63,773 nt of DNA from Sphingobacteriales bacterium 44-15 (GTDB lineage Bacteria; Bacteroidota; Bacteroidia; Chitinophagales; Chitinophagaceae): positions 84,470 to 148,242 of the forward strand of contig MKWG01000027.1 of the NCBI GenBank assembly GCA_001899685.1, written 5' to 3'. Both the position numbers and the translations under genes were made by a program. The notes beneath the pieces were generated by a model. It saw only the letters and a list, made by a program, of their open reading frames with translations. It had not been told where the DNA came from and searched no databases. Below are positions 25,366 to 33,397 of this stretch, one piece after another (the first letter of the stretch is position 1; each line of letters starts with the position of its first letter).

Positions 25366-26340
25366 ATGAAAAAAAGGGTATTAATCACCGGAGCAGCCGG
25401 GTTTCTTGGTTCACATCTCTGCAACAGGTTCATAAAAGACGGATATCATGTCATAGGCATGGATAACCTGATCACAGGCGATCTGAAAAATATTGAAAAC
25501 CTGTTTCCGCTGGAAGATTTTGAATTCTATCATCATGATGTTTCGAAATATATTCATGTGCCCGGCGAGCTTGATTATATTCTTCATTTTGCATCGCCAG
25601 CCAGCCCGATCGACTATCTGAAGATCCCGATACAAACGCTGAAAGTAGGCTCTCTCGGGACACACAACTGCCTCGGTCTGGCAAAAGCGAAAAGCGCAAG
25701 GATATTAGTGGCTTCAACTTCAGAAGTATACGGTGATCCTCTGGTACATCCGCAAACGGAAGAATACTGGGGAAATGTAAACCCTGTAGGTCCCCGGGGG
25801 GTGTACGATGAAGCAAAACGCTTCCAGGAAGCCATCACCATGGCGTATCATACTTTTCACGGGGTGGAAACCAGGATCGTAAGAATATTCAATACCTACG
25901 GCCCCCGTATGAGGCTGAATGACGGGCGGGCGCTCCCTGCATTCATCGGGCAGGCATTGCGTGGAGAAGACCTTACCGTATTTGGCGATGGATCTCAAAC
26001 CCGTTCTTTCTGCTATGTGGATGATCTTGTAGAAGGTATATGCAGATTACTATACAGTGATCATGTACAACCTGTCAATATCGGTAATCCTGATGAGATC
26101 AGCCTCAAAGATTTTGCAGAAGAAATAATAAAGCTCACAGGTACGAACCAGAAAATCGTTTATAAGCCATTACCTACGGATGATCCGAAGCAAAGGCAAC
26201 CGGATATTACAAAAGCAAAAAAGATTTTGGGCTGGGAGCCTAAGGTGAGCAGGAGCGAAGGCTTAAAGATCACCTATGAATACTTTAAATCATTGCCAAA
26301 AGAAGAGCTCTATAAGCAACCTAAAGAGTTCAAAAAATAA
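25366..26340 (+). CDS. UDP-glucuronate decarboxylase (UDP-xylose synthase)
   Basis: A 324-residue extended SDR. '[18 protein letters not shown]' is the NAD site, '[16 protein letters not shown]' and '[12 protein letters not shown]' carry the Ser/Tyr/Lys catalytic set, and '[20 protein letters not shown]' with '[13 protein letters not shown]' are typical of UXS. It converts UDP-glucuronate to UDP-xylose in the cytoplasm, for surface polysaccharide. It follows the dehydrogenase with an 8-nt gap, so the two steps are co-expressed. Confidence 0.93.
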   Translation: MKKRVLITGAAGFLGSHLCNRFIKDGYHVIGMDNLITGDLKNIENLFPLEDFEFYHHDVSKYIHVPGELDYILHFASPASPIDYLKIPIQTLKVGSLGTHNCLGLAKAKSARILVASTSEVYGDPLVHPQTEEYWGNVNPVGPRGVYDEAKRFQEAITMAYHTFHGVETRIVRIFNTYGPRMRLNDGRALPAFIGQALRGEDLTVFGDGSQTRSFCYVDDLVEGICRLLYSDHVQPVNIGNPDEISLKDFAEEIIKLTGTNQKIVYKPLPTDDPKQRQPDITKAKKILGWEPKVSRSEGLKITYEYFKSLPKEELYKQPKEFKK

Positions 26341-26345
26341 CCATT

Positions 26346-27641
26346 ATGTTAATTTACCAGGATATTATTGACAAAAAAACAAAGCTGGCTGTAATAGGGC
26401 TGGGCTATGTAGGACTACCCATTGCGCTTGAGTTCGCCAAAAAAGTAAGTGTAATTGGCTTTGATATCAATGCCAAACGGATCGAAATGATGAAAAAAGG
26501 CATTGATCCCAGCAATGAGCTGGAATCATCTGATTTTGAAAACTCGGATATAGTCTTTACTAACTCGCTGGAAACATTAAAAGAGGCAAAGTTTTTTATT
26601 GTTGCAGTGCCAACACCCGTAGATGAGCATAACGTTCCTGATCTCATTCCTGTAACCAGGGCATCTGAAACAATAGGCAAAGTCATTAAGAAAGGAGATT
26701 ATGTTGTATTCGAATCCACGGTATATCCCGGTTGCACGGAAGAAGATTGCCTGCCTATCATTGAGCAGCTAAGCGGTTTAAAAGTAAATACCGACTTTAA
26801 GCTTGGGTACTCACCTGAACGCATTAATCCCGGCGATAAAGAGCATACGCTCGCAAAAATAATCAAGGTGGTGTCCGGTTCTGACAAAGTAGCGGCCGAA
26901 GAGATCGCGAAGACCTATGAAATAGTGGTAAAAGCAGGTATCCACAGGGCATCGTCTATAAAAGTAGCAGAAGCAGCCAAGATCATTGAGAATACCCAGA
27001 GAGACCTGAATATTGCTCTTATGAATGAACTGTCCATCATATTTGACATGATCGGCATCAATACCTACGAGGTACTTGAAGCCGCCGGGACTAAATGGAA
27101 TTTCCTTAAGTTCCAGCCAGGGCTTGTCGGCGGGCATTGTATCGGAGTTGATCCCTATTACCTCACTTACAAGTCGAGCGAGCTGGGCTATGAATCGAGG
27201 GTTATTCTCGCCGGCAGGGTAATTAATGATGAAATGCCCTTATATGTAGCCAAAAAAGTAGTACAGCATATCATAAAGCACGCAAAGGATGCCATGGGAG
27301 CAAGAGTGCTCGTAATGGGGGCAACCTTCAAGGAGAACGTGAGCGATATCCGCAACTCCAAGATCATTGATATGATCAAAGAATTAAGAGCGTTTTCATT
27401 AAACGTGGATATTGTAGATCCTTATGCCGATAATGACGAACTCCAGCATGAATACGGCTTTCCGCTTTCTCCGGCAGTAGGCAAAAACTACGATGCAGTT
27501 ATACTTGGTGTTCCACATAACGAATATAAAAATCTCTCAGAAGATTATCTCCTTGGTATTACTAATCCAAACGCTATTTTTGCGGACCTGAAAGGATTAT
27601 ACAGGAATAAATTAAAAAAGCTGAAGTATTGGAGCCTTTGA
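26346..27641 (+). CDS. UDP-N-acetylhexosamine dehydrogenase-like (WbpO/TviB/WecC family)
   Basis: A 431-residue nucleotide-sugar dehydrogenase, distinct from the UDP-glucose enzyme two genes upstream. It has 'LAVIGLGYVGLPIALEFAKK', 'ESTVYPGCTEEDC', 'LGYSPERINPGDKEHTL', and the catalytic Cys in 'GLVGGHCIGVDPYYLTYKS'. The 'YSPERINPGD' pattern is that of enzymes making UDP-GlcNAcA or UDP-GalNAcA (TviB, WbpO, WecC). The operon's DegT aminotransferase could act downstream of such a product (inference). It starts 5 nt after the UXS gene and its stop overlaps the next gene. Confidence 0.9.
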   Translation: MLIYQDIIDKKTKLAVIGLGYVGLPIALEFAKKVSVIGFDINAKRIEMMKKGIDPSNELESSDFENSDIVFTNSLETLKEAKFFIVAVPTPVDEHNVPDLIPVTRASETIGKVIKKGDYVVFESTVYPGCTEEDCLPIIEQLSGLKVNTDFKLGYSPERINPGDKEHTLAKIIKVVSGSDKVAAEEIAKTYEIVVKAGIHRASSIKVAEAAKIIENTQRDLNIALMNELSIIFDMIGINTYEVLEAAGTKWNFLKFQPGLVGGHCIGVDPYYLTYKSSELGYESRVILAGRVINDEMPLYVAKKVVQHIIKHAKDAMGARVLVMGATFKENVSDIRNSKIIDMIKELRAFSLNVDIVDPYADNDELQHEYGFPLSPAVGKNYDAVILGVPHNEYKNLSEDYLLGITNPNAIFADLKGLYRNKLKKLKYWSL

Positions 27642-28705
27642 TAACAGATACGGACAAAACGGTAGGAGTAACCGGGGGAGCCGGATTTATAGGTTCACAT
27701 GTGGTAAGGCTGCTTGTAAAAAAATATCCCCGATACCGCGTCATCAACATTGATGCGCTTACATACGCAGGCAATCTTGAAAATATAAAGGATATTGAAA
27801 CTTACCCCAATTATATTTTTGAGCGTGCTGATATATGTTCGGAAGAACATATTGACCGGTTATTTTCCGGGTATCAGTTTGACGCCATCATTCATCTTGC
27901 CGCTGAAAGCCACGTAGACCGTTCCATTATGGATCCGCTTGCTTTCGTTAAAACGAATGTACTGGGCACGGGCGTTTTATTGAATGCCTGCAGGAAGCAG
28001 TGGAGCCACGATATGGAGGGCAAACGTTTCTACCATGTTTCTACAGACGAAGTATATGGCTCGCTGGGAGATACAGGTTTTTTCACTGAAGAAACCCCTT
28101 ACGACCCACGCTCTCCATACTCTGCATCCAAAGCATCATCTGATCACCTGGTAATGGCTTACTATCATACCTACGGGCTCCCTGTAGTAATGTCAAACTG
28201 CTCTAATAACTACGGCTCACACCATTTCCCCGAGAAGCTGATCCCTTTAATGATCAACAACATTATAAACAATAAGCCGCTGCCGGTATATGGTAAGGGA
28301 GAGAATATAAGAGACTGGCTTTGGGTGGAAGATCATGCCAGGGCTATTGACACTATTTTCCATAAAGGAAAGACCGGCGGAAAATATAATGTCGGGGGAT
28401 TTAATGAATGGAAAAATATAGACCTGGTGCATCTGCTCTGCCGGATCATGGATCAAAAGCTGCATCGCCCTGCCGGTGAATCTGAAAAGCTGATCACTTA
28501 TGTAAAAGACCGCGCCGGGCATGACTTACGTTACGCTATAGACGCTACCAAATTAAGCCGGGAGCTGGGCTGGAAGCCCTCTCTTCAATTTGAAGAAGGC
28601 CTGGGCAAAACAGCAGACTGGTACCTGGAAAACCAGGACTGGGTGCATCATGTAACATCAGGACAGTACCAGCAGTATTATACCGAACAATACGGCAAAC
28701 GATAA
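27629..28705 (+). CDS. rfbB: dTDP-glucose 4,6-dehydratase
   Basis: A 358-residue SDR enzyme, second step of dTDP-L-rhamnose synthesis. 'GVTGGAGFIGSHVVRLL' binds NAD; 'FYHVSTDEVYGSLGD' and 'YSASKASSDH' carry the catalytic Thr/Asp/Glu and YxxxK; 'NNYGSHHFPEKLIPLMI' and 'DWLWVEDHARAI' are family signatures. No ATG precedes the nucleotide-binding motif, so the start is a TTG: at 27629, or at 27638, where the TTG overlaps the upstream stop (TTGA) and a GGAG lies just before it. Translational coupling to the upstream gene is likely. Confidence 0.94.
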   Translation: MEPLITDTDKTVGVTGGAGFIGSHVVRLLVKKYPRYRVINIDALTYAGNLENIKDIETYPNYIFERADICSEEHIDRLFSGYQFDAIIHLAAESHVDRSIMDPLAFVKTNVLGTGVLLNACRKQWSHDMEGKRFYHVSTDEVYGSLGDTGFFTEETPYDPRSPYSASKASSDHLVMAYYHTYGLPVVMSNCSNNYGSHHFPEKLIPLMINNIINNKPLPVYGKGENIRDWLWVEDHARAIDTIFHKGKTGGKYNVGGFNEWKNIDLVHLLCRIMDQKLHRPAGESEKLITYVKDRAGHDLRYAIDATKLSRELGWKPSLQFEEGLGKTADWYLENQDWVHHVTSGQYQQYYTEQYGKR

Positions 28706-28772
28706 CCGGTATTTATGGTTACTTTCGCTACTTTGTATCGTTGCAGATAATGCATAATAACAAAATGTTCAG

Positions 28773-29327
28773 ATGCCTTTTACAAAAGCAGATATTCCGG
28801 GCCTTATTGTTTTTAAACCCGTAGTCTTTGAAGACCCGAGAGGAAGTTTTTTCGAGAGCTTTAACCAGGCAATCTTTGAAAAAGAAGGGCTAAATTACTA
28901 CTGGGCGCAGGATAATCAATCTATTTCAAAATACGGGGTGGTGCGCGGTCTCCATTTTCAAAATCCACCTCATGCACAGGCCAAATTGGTACGAGTGCTC
29001 TCCGGCAGGATATGGGATGTAGCTGTTGATATCCGTAAGGGCTCTCCCTTTTTCGGGAAATATTTCGGTATTGAGCTTTCCTCTGAAAATAACCTGCAGC
29101 TACTGATCCCCGAAGGTTTTGCTCACGGGTTTTCGGTGTTGAGTAAAGAGGCAACGGTACTATACAAATGCAGCAGGTTATATGATAAAGCATCGGAAGG
29201 AGGAATAATGTATAACGACCCTGCATTAAATATAGACTGGAAGCTGCAGCCGGATGAAATGATACTCTCCGAAAAAGACAAAAGAACCTCTCTGCTTTCA
29301 GCTTGCCACAACTTATTTGAATACTGA
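28773..29327 (+). CDS. rfbC: dTDP-4-dehydrorhamnose 3,5-epimerase
   Basis: A 184-residue cupin-fold epimerase, third step of dTDP-L-rhamnose synthesis. 'DPRGSFFESFN', 'WAQDNQSISKYGVVRGLHFQ' (catalytic His), 'AKLVRVLSGRIWDVAVDIRK' and 'IPEGFAHGFSVLS' are conserved. It lies 67 nt after rfbB, the widest gap in the operon, and overlaps only the leftmost possible start of rfbD. Confidence 0.94.
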   Translation: MPFTKADIPGLIVFKPVVFEDPRGSFFESFNQAIFEKEGLNYYWAQDNQSISKYGVVRGLHFQNPPHAQAKLVRVLSGRIWDVAVDIRKGSPFFGKYFGIELSSENNLQLLIPEGFAHGFSVLSKEATVLYKCSRLYDKASEGGIMYNDPALNIDWKLQPDEMILSEKDKRTSLLSACHNLFEY

Positions 29328-29340
29328 AGCGCGAATATTT

Positions 29341-30207
29341 ATGTCAACCCCAGGTATACTTATCACCGGATCAACCGGGCAATTAGGAAGCTCATTCAGA
29401 CAGGTAGCGCATTTGTTTCCCGGCTATGATTTCCAATACGCTTCCCGTGAGGATCTTCCGCTGGATGATATGCAAAAGATGCGTGAAGTATTTGCATCTG
29501 TGCAACCCCGTTACTGTATCAATTGCGCCGCATATACAGCAGTAGATAAAGCTGAGGCTGAAAAAGAGGCTGCATTTAAAATAAATGCGGAAGCTGTCGG
29601 AAATATAGCGAAGCTCTGCAATGAACATCATTGCCGTCTCATTCATATCTCAACAGATTATGTTTTTAACGGCACTTCGGCTATACCATACCGTGAGGAA
29701 GACGATATCAACCCGCTCAATGTATACGGCGCATCAAAGGCTGCAGGAGAAAGATCGGCCCTGCAATACTGCCCCGATACCATTATCATACGCACGTCCT
29801 GGGTGTTCAGTGAGTATGGAAAGAATTTTGTGAAAACAATGATCAGCCTTATGCGTAGCAGGGAGGAAATAAGCGTGGTAAACGACCAGACAGGCGCTCC
29901 TACCTATGCACCTGATCTTGCATCTGCAATTATGAAAATCATCAGCAACGGTCACTGGCTGCCTGGCATATACCATTATAGTAACGCAGGAAAAACTACA
30001 TGGTTCGGATTTGCTGAAGCCATCAAACAAATGATCTCTTCCAACTGCAGGATAAATCCTATCCCATCTTCCGCCTACCCTACTCCTGCCCAAAGACCTC
30101 AGTATTCCCTGCTGAACACCGATAAGATCGTCAGCGCTTATGGGCTGCATATCAGAGACTGGAAAGAAAGCCTGCAGGAATGCGTGCACAAATTACAGTC
30201 CGTTTAA
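29341..30207 (+). CDS. rfbD: dTDP-4-dehydrorhamnose reductase
   Basis: A 288-residue SDR reductase giving dTDP-L-rhamnose. 'GILITGSTGQLGSSFRQV' binds NAD(P)H; 'LIHISTDYVFNGT' and 'YGASKAAGERSA' hold the catalytic residues; 'IIRTSWVFSEYGKNFV' is typical. I chose the ATG at 29341; the frame extends to a TTG at 29317 inside rfbC. The last 15 nt overlap the convergent ybdK-like gene. No rfbA (thymidylyltransferase) gene is present in the window, so the first pathway step must be encoded elsewhere. Confidence 0.93.
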   Translation: MSTPGILITGSTGQLGSSFRQVAHLFPGYDFQYASREDLPLDDMQKMREVFASVQPRYCINCAAYTAVDKAEAEKEAAFKINAEAVGNIAKLCNEHHCRLIHISTDYVFNGTSAIPYREEDDINPLNVYGASKAAGERSALQYCPDTIIIRTSWVFSEYGKNFVKTMISLMRSREEISVVNDQTGAPTYAPDLASAIMKIISNGHWLPGIYHYSNAGKTTWFGFAEAIKQMISSNCRINPIPSSAYPTPAQRPQYSLLNTDKIVSAYGLHIRDWKESLQECVHKLQSV

Positions 30208-31305
30208 GAACTGGCTGTTGATATATTGCGCTACGGCAAACATTTGCTGCGTCTCGTTATACACTGCTATCTGCCTGTCGGCTCCCGTGCCCTGCTCTAT
30301 TATTTTATGCACATGTGAAAGACGGTGTCTCGACCCCAGGGGATCTACCACATCATCAACAAAATCCAGCAGCTCATATATCAGCACCCGGGTATTCACT
30401 TCTTCTTCTTTTCCAAAGTCAATCAGGTGACCGTCGAGGCCATAACGGCTGGCCCGCCATTTGTTCTCATTGAGAAGCGCCCTGGAATACTGGATAAAAT
30501 TGAGATTCTCCATCCGGAGCTTATATAGTTTGGCACAGATAGCCTGAAACAAAGCGGCGATGGCAATAGTTTCATCAATGGTAAGCGGAACATCGCATAT
30601 CCTGAATTCAACGGTGTTGAAGAAAGGATGTACCCTGAGATCCCACCATATTTTTTTAGCATTGTCAATGCAATTGGTTTTAACCAGCAGGTTTACATAA
30701 TTGTCATAAGCTTCAATGCTCTCAAAAAGATCCGGTATCCCTGTACGGGGAAACTTATCAAATACCTTTGTGCGATAGGACTTAAAACCGGTATAACGCC
30801 CTTCCCAGAACGGGGAGTTGGTGCTCAATGCAAAGACATGAGGCAGAAAATACCGTGCAGAGTTAGCGATATGTATTGCCATCTTACGGTTTTCCATCCC
30901 AACGTGCACATGCAGACCAAAGATCAGGTTGCTTCTCGCAGCATCCTGCATTTCATTCACAATTTGATGATAGCGGATATTATCTGTAATAAGCTGGCTT
31001 CTCCAGGCGCTGAAAGGATGGGTGCCCGCGGCTCCCAGGGCAAAACCAAGCCCGCCTGCAATTTCAGCAACCGTTTTCCGGAGCAGTCCCACATCATTGA
31101 AGGCCGCATCTATATGATCACAAATATCCGTGCCCACTTCTACCACAGCCTGGTGCATCTCCGCCTTGACTTTATCACGGATCATTTTCTGCCCTTCCGA
31201 CACGATCTTTTGCTCATGACTTTTTAATTCAAGTGAAACAGGGTCAAGCACCATATATTCTTCTTCCACACCAAGCGTGAATTGCTTAAAATTCAGATTA
31301 GCCAT
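30193..31305 (-). CDS. GCS2-family carboxylate-amine ligase (YbdK-like)
   Basis: A 370-residue enzyme of the glutamate-cysteine ligase 2 (GCS2) family, which joins a carboxylate to an amine with ATP. Conserved parts: 'FTLGVEEEYMVLDP' (metal-binding Glu residues), 'EMHQAVVEVGTDICDH', 'AGTHPFSAW', 'IFGLHVHVGMEN', 'WWDLRVHPFFNTVEFRICD'. YbdK itself has only weak gamma-glutamylcysteine ligase activity, so the natural substrate is open. It lies 78 nt after an ATP-grasp gene on the same strand, with a divergent esterase beyond. Two peptide-bond-forming ligases plus a hydrolase suggest a small peptide-like product or a protein/peptide modification. Confidence 0.85.
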   Translation of the reverse strand: MANLNFKQFTLGVEEEYMVLDPVSLELKSHEQKIVSEGQKMIRDKVKAEMHQAVVEVGTDICDHIDAAFNDVGLLRKTVAEIAGGLGFALGAAGTHPFSAWRSQLITDNIRYHQIVNEMQDAARSNLIFGLHVHVGMENRKMAIHIANSARYFLPHVFALSTNSPFWEGRYTGFKSYRTKVFDKFPRTGIPDLFESIEAYDNYVNLLVKTNCIDNAKKIWWDLRVHPFFNTVEFRICDVPLTIDETIAIAALFQAICAKLYKLRMENLNFIQYSRALLNENKWRASRYGLDGHLIDFGKEEEVNTRVLIYELLDFVDDVVDPLGSRHRLSHVHKIIEQGTGADRQIAVYNETQQMFAVAQYINSQFLNGL

Positions 31306-31383
31306 ATCAAAGCAATATTGTTTAGAAAAGTTCAGGATTTACCTGTAATTATTTTTGAAATAAAACATATATAAGGCACATTA

Positions 31384-32337
31384 TCAGCTTAATGAAAGCT
31401 TTTCAACGCTCCGCTTTATATATTCTCCCCAGGTAAGATTATCAACACCTTCTTTCCAGTCATTCGCCCGCTCAATAGCATAGGTAGCGGCAGTTTCTAC
31501 CACCCATTCAAAATTTTCTTCGCCTACGCTGGCTTTGTCGGCATCGGGGGCGGGATTGCAAAAGTCAATGGCATAGGGTACTCCGTCTCTTACCGCAAGC
31601 TCTACTGTATTAAAATCGTAACCGAGATACTTATTGATCCGCAGCACTATATCTTCCATCAGCTTGTATCTTTCAGCAGTAGGCTTAAAATCGCTTGTAT
31701 ACCGAAGGTGATGCGGATTGCGGGGCTCATAAGGCATGATGCGTACATATTTCCCGCCAATACAATAACAACGGTAATATTCTTCAAAAACAATTTCCTC
31801 CTGCAACAGCATTACCAGTTGTCCCGTTTCGCCATGCTTATCAAAAAACTCGTCCATATTATGTAGCCTGTACACATTTTTCCAGCCTCCTCCCGCAAAA
31901 GGCTTCATATAGGCAGGAAACCCGACATAGCTGAAAATGCCTTCCCAATCGAGCGGGTAAGCCAGGTTTGAAAAGGACTCTTCCGATGTATCTTCGGGCA
32001 GATCTCTTGACGGGAGTATTACGGTCTTAGGCACCGGCACACCTATTTTAGTTGCCAATGCATTATTAAAAAACTTTTCGTCCGCGCTCCACCAGAAGGG
32101 ATTGTTAATAACCGCCGTGCCGCTGATCGCCGCATTTTTAAGAAAGGCACGGTAAAAAGGAACATCCTGTGAAATACGATCTATGATGACCGTATACCCG
32201 GTGCTTCCTCCCTGGATCACTTTGTCAATAGATACTGCTTCAGCGATAATGCCTCCAGGTTTTTTATCATTGATCCGCTGCACAAATGCATTAGGAAAAG
32301 ATCTTTCCTTCCCGTGAAGAATACCGATTTTTTTCAT
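31384..32337 (-). CDS. ATP-grasp ligase-like protein
   Basis: A 317-residue cytoplasmic protein with an ATP-grasp fold. After a preATP-grasp part (MKKIGILHGKERSFPNAFVQ) come 'FFNNALATKIGVPVPKTVIL', the Lys/Gly-rich nucleotide loop 'YMKPFAGGGWKNVYRL', 'LLQEEIVFEEYYRCYCIGGK', and the metal-binding end 'YDFNTVELAVRDGVPYAIDF' followed by CNPAPD. I chose the ATG at 32337; the frame is open to 32409 but that extension reads through a leader with two hairpins. ATP-grasp enzymes activate a carboxylate as acyl phosphate for ligation. The substrate is unknown; its GCS2 neighbour suggests sequential amino-acid coupling. Confidence 0.83.
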   Translation of the reverse strand: MKKIGILHGKERSFPNAFVQRINDKKPGGIIAEAVSIDKVIQGGSTGYTVIIDRISQDVPFYRAFLKNAAISGTAVINNPFWWSADEKFFNNALATKIGVPVPKTVILPSRDLPEDTSEESFSNLAYPLDWEGIFSYVGFPAYMKPFAGGGWKNVYRLHNMDEFFDKHGETGQLVMLLQEEIVFEEYYRCYCIGGKYVRIMPYEPRNPHHLRYTSDFKPTAERYKLMEDIVLRINKYLGYDFNTVELAVRDGVPYAIDFCNPAPDADKASVGEENFEWVVETAATYAIERANDWKEGVDNLTWGEYIKRSVEKLSLS

Positions 32338-32360
32338 CTGTATTTTTATTAGTGTTTTCA

Positions 32361-32400
32361 ATCGCCGGAGCGATATTGTAACAGGTTTACCTGCTACAAT
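32361..32400 (-). promoter_or_regulatory. Two hairpins in the leader of the ATP-grasp gene
   Basis: Immediately upstream of the start codon lie two adjacent inverted repeats: 32361-32374 (atcgc / gcgat) and 32375-32400 (attgtaacagg / cctgctacaat, 10 of 11 paired, loop ttta). No U-run follows. The 26-nt palindrome could be a repressor operator or an RNA structure in the 5' leader. Both lie between the predicted minus-strand promoter (32435-32442) and the ORF. Confidence 0.5.
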
Positions 32401-32428
32401 AGTAAGCATATATCAACATAATACTTCA

Positions 32429-32459
32429 TTTGAGCAAATCTATTTTTCCGTTATATTTG
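32429..32459 (+). promoter_or_regulatory. Overlapping divergent promoters (esterase + / ATP-grasp -)
   Basis: Plus strand: -33 TTTG at 32429-32432 and -7 TATATTTG at 32452-32459, 19-nt spacer. Minus strand: TAGATTTG at 32442-32435 lies within the same segment. The plus box is only 5 nt from the first ATG of the esterase gene, so that mRNA may be leaderless or nearly so. Confidence 0.5.
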
Positions 32460-32464
32460 AGCTT

Positions 32465-33277
32465 ATGCTTATGACTCCCGAAACACTGGTTCCCATACAG
32501 CGTCTTACCTTCCCTTCTGTATTTCTTGAAAGAGAAGTAAAGGTTGATCTTTTTATGCCCCCATCCTCACGCGATAACAGGCAGGTAAGCCTTCTCCTGA
32601 TCAATGACGGCCAAAATATGGAAGAACTGGAGCTGGAAACTATACTTACCGCATCTTATGCCCGGCACGACATTACTCCGTTGCTTTGCGCAGCGATACA
32701 TTGCGGAGCCGACAGGAAAAATGAATATGGCACCGCATCAGCCCCTGACTATAAAGGGCGCGGTGCAAAAGCCGGGTTATATTCCCGTTTTGTAATGGAG
32801 GAGCTGATCCCCTTTATCAGCCAAAACTCCGGCATCAGATCCTTTAAAGATAAATCTTTTGCAGGATTCTCCCTTGGCGGCTTATCGGCACTGGATATTG
32901 TATGGAACCATCCCCGGGAATTTAAGACCGCAGGCGTATTCAGTGGCTCACTGTGGTGGCGCAGCAGGGCGCTCGATGACGGATATGAAGAAGACCGGGA
33001 CCGGATCATGCACAGCCAGATACGGAAAGGAAATTTCTACCCCGGGCTGAAATTCTTTTTTGAAGCAGGCACACAGGATGAAACGGAAGACAGGAACAAC
33101 AATGGCATCATTGACGCTATAGACGACACCCTTTCATTAATAGAAGCGCTTGAGCAAAAGGGATACAGCACCGGAACAGATATCTGTTATCTTGAAATAA
33201 AAGAAGGCAGACATGATATCGCCACCTGGGCGAAAGCTATGCCTGCCTTTTTAAAATGGGGTTGGCCTGCTGCGTAA
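32465..33277 (+). CDS. Esterase-D-like alpha/beta hydrolase
   Basis: A 270-residue alpha/beta hydrolase of the putative esterase (Esterase D/enterochelin esterase-like) family. The nucleophile elbow is 'FAGFSLGGLSALD' (GxSxGG); 'LLLINDGQNMEELELE' is the N-terminal strand, and 'EIKEGRHDIATWAKAMPAFL' supplies the catalytic His. No signal peptide is evident. Two Met codons (32465, 32471) are possible starts. It is divergent from the ATP-grasp and GCS2 genes with a short shared promoter region, so it may hydrolyse or trim their product (inference). Confidence 0.83.
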   Translation: MLMTPETLVPIQRLTFPSVFLEREVKVDLFMPPSSRDNRQVSLLLINDGQNMEELELETILTASYARHDITPLLCAAIHCGADRKNEYGTASAPDYKGRGAKAGLYSRFVMEELIPFISQNSGIRSFKDKSFAGFSLGGLSALDIVWNHPREFKTAGVFSGSLWWRSRALDDGYEEDRDRIMHSQIRKGNFYPGLKFFFEAGTQDETEDRNNNGIIDAIDDTLSLIEALEQKGYSTGTDICYLEIKEGRHDIATWAKAMPAFLKWGWPAA

Positions 33278-33283
33278 ACTATT

Positions 33284-33388
33284 GTTATGTCAAACGTGAG
33301 AAGTAAGACGATAAATGCAAGAGCCTCACATTTATCGTCTTACTTCTCACAAAGAAATAGGATAAATTATTGTCGACATAGCACTAAT
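33284..33388 (+). repeat. MITE-like palindromic repeat, copy C
   Basis: The best-formed copy: perfect 22-bp arms at 33296-33317 and 33329-33350 with an 11-nt loop. Outer ends gttatgtcaa and the complement of gctatgtcgacaa suggest short terminal inverted repeats. It aligns with the reverse complement of copy D over about 103 nt at roughly 80% identity by eye. It lies between two convergent genes. Confidence 0.82.
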
Positions 33389-33397
33389 GACACCTGT

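Noticed and set aside
33284-33388. Palindromic repeats as ordinary terminators
   Set aside because: Copies occur between divergent starts and inside a same-strand gene pair, lack consistent U-runs and share homologous flanks beyond the hairpin.
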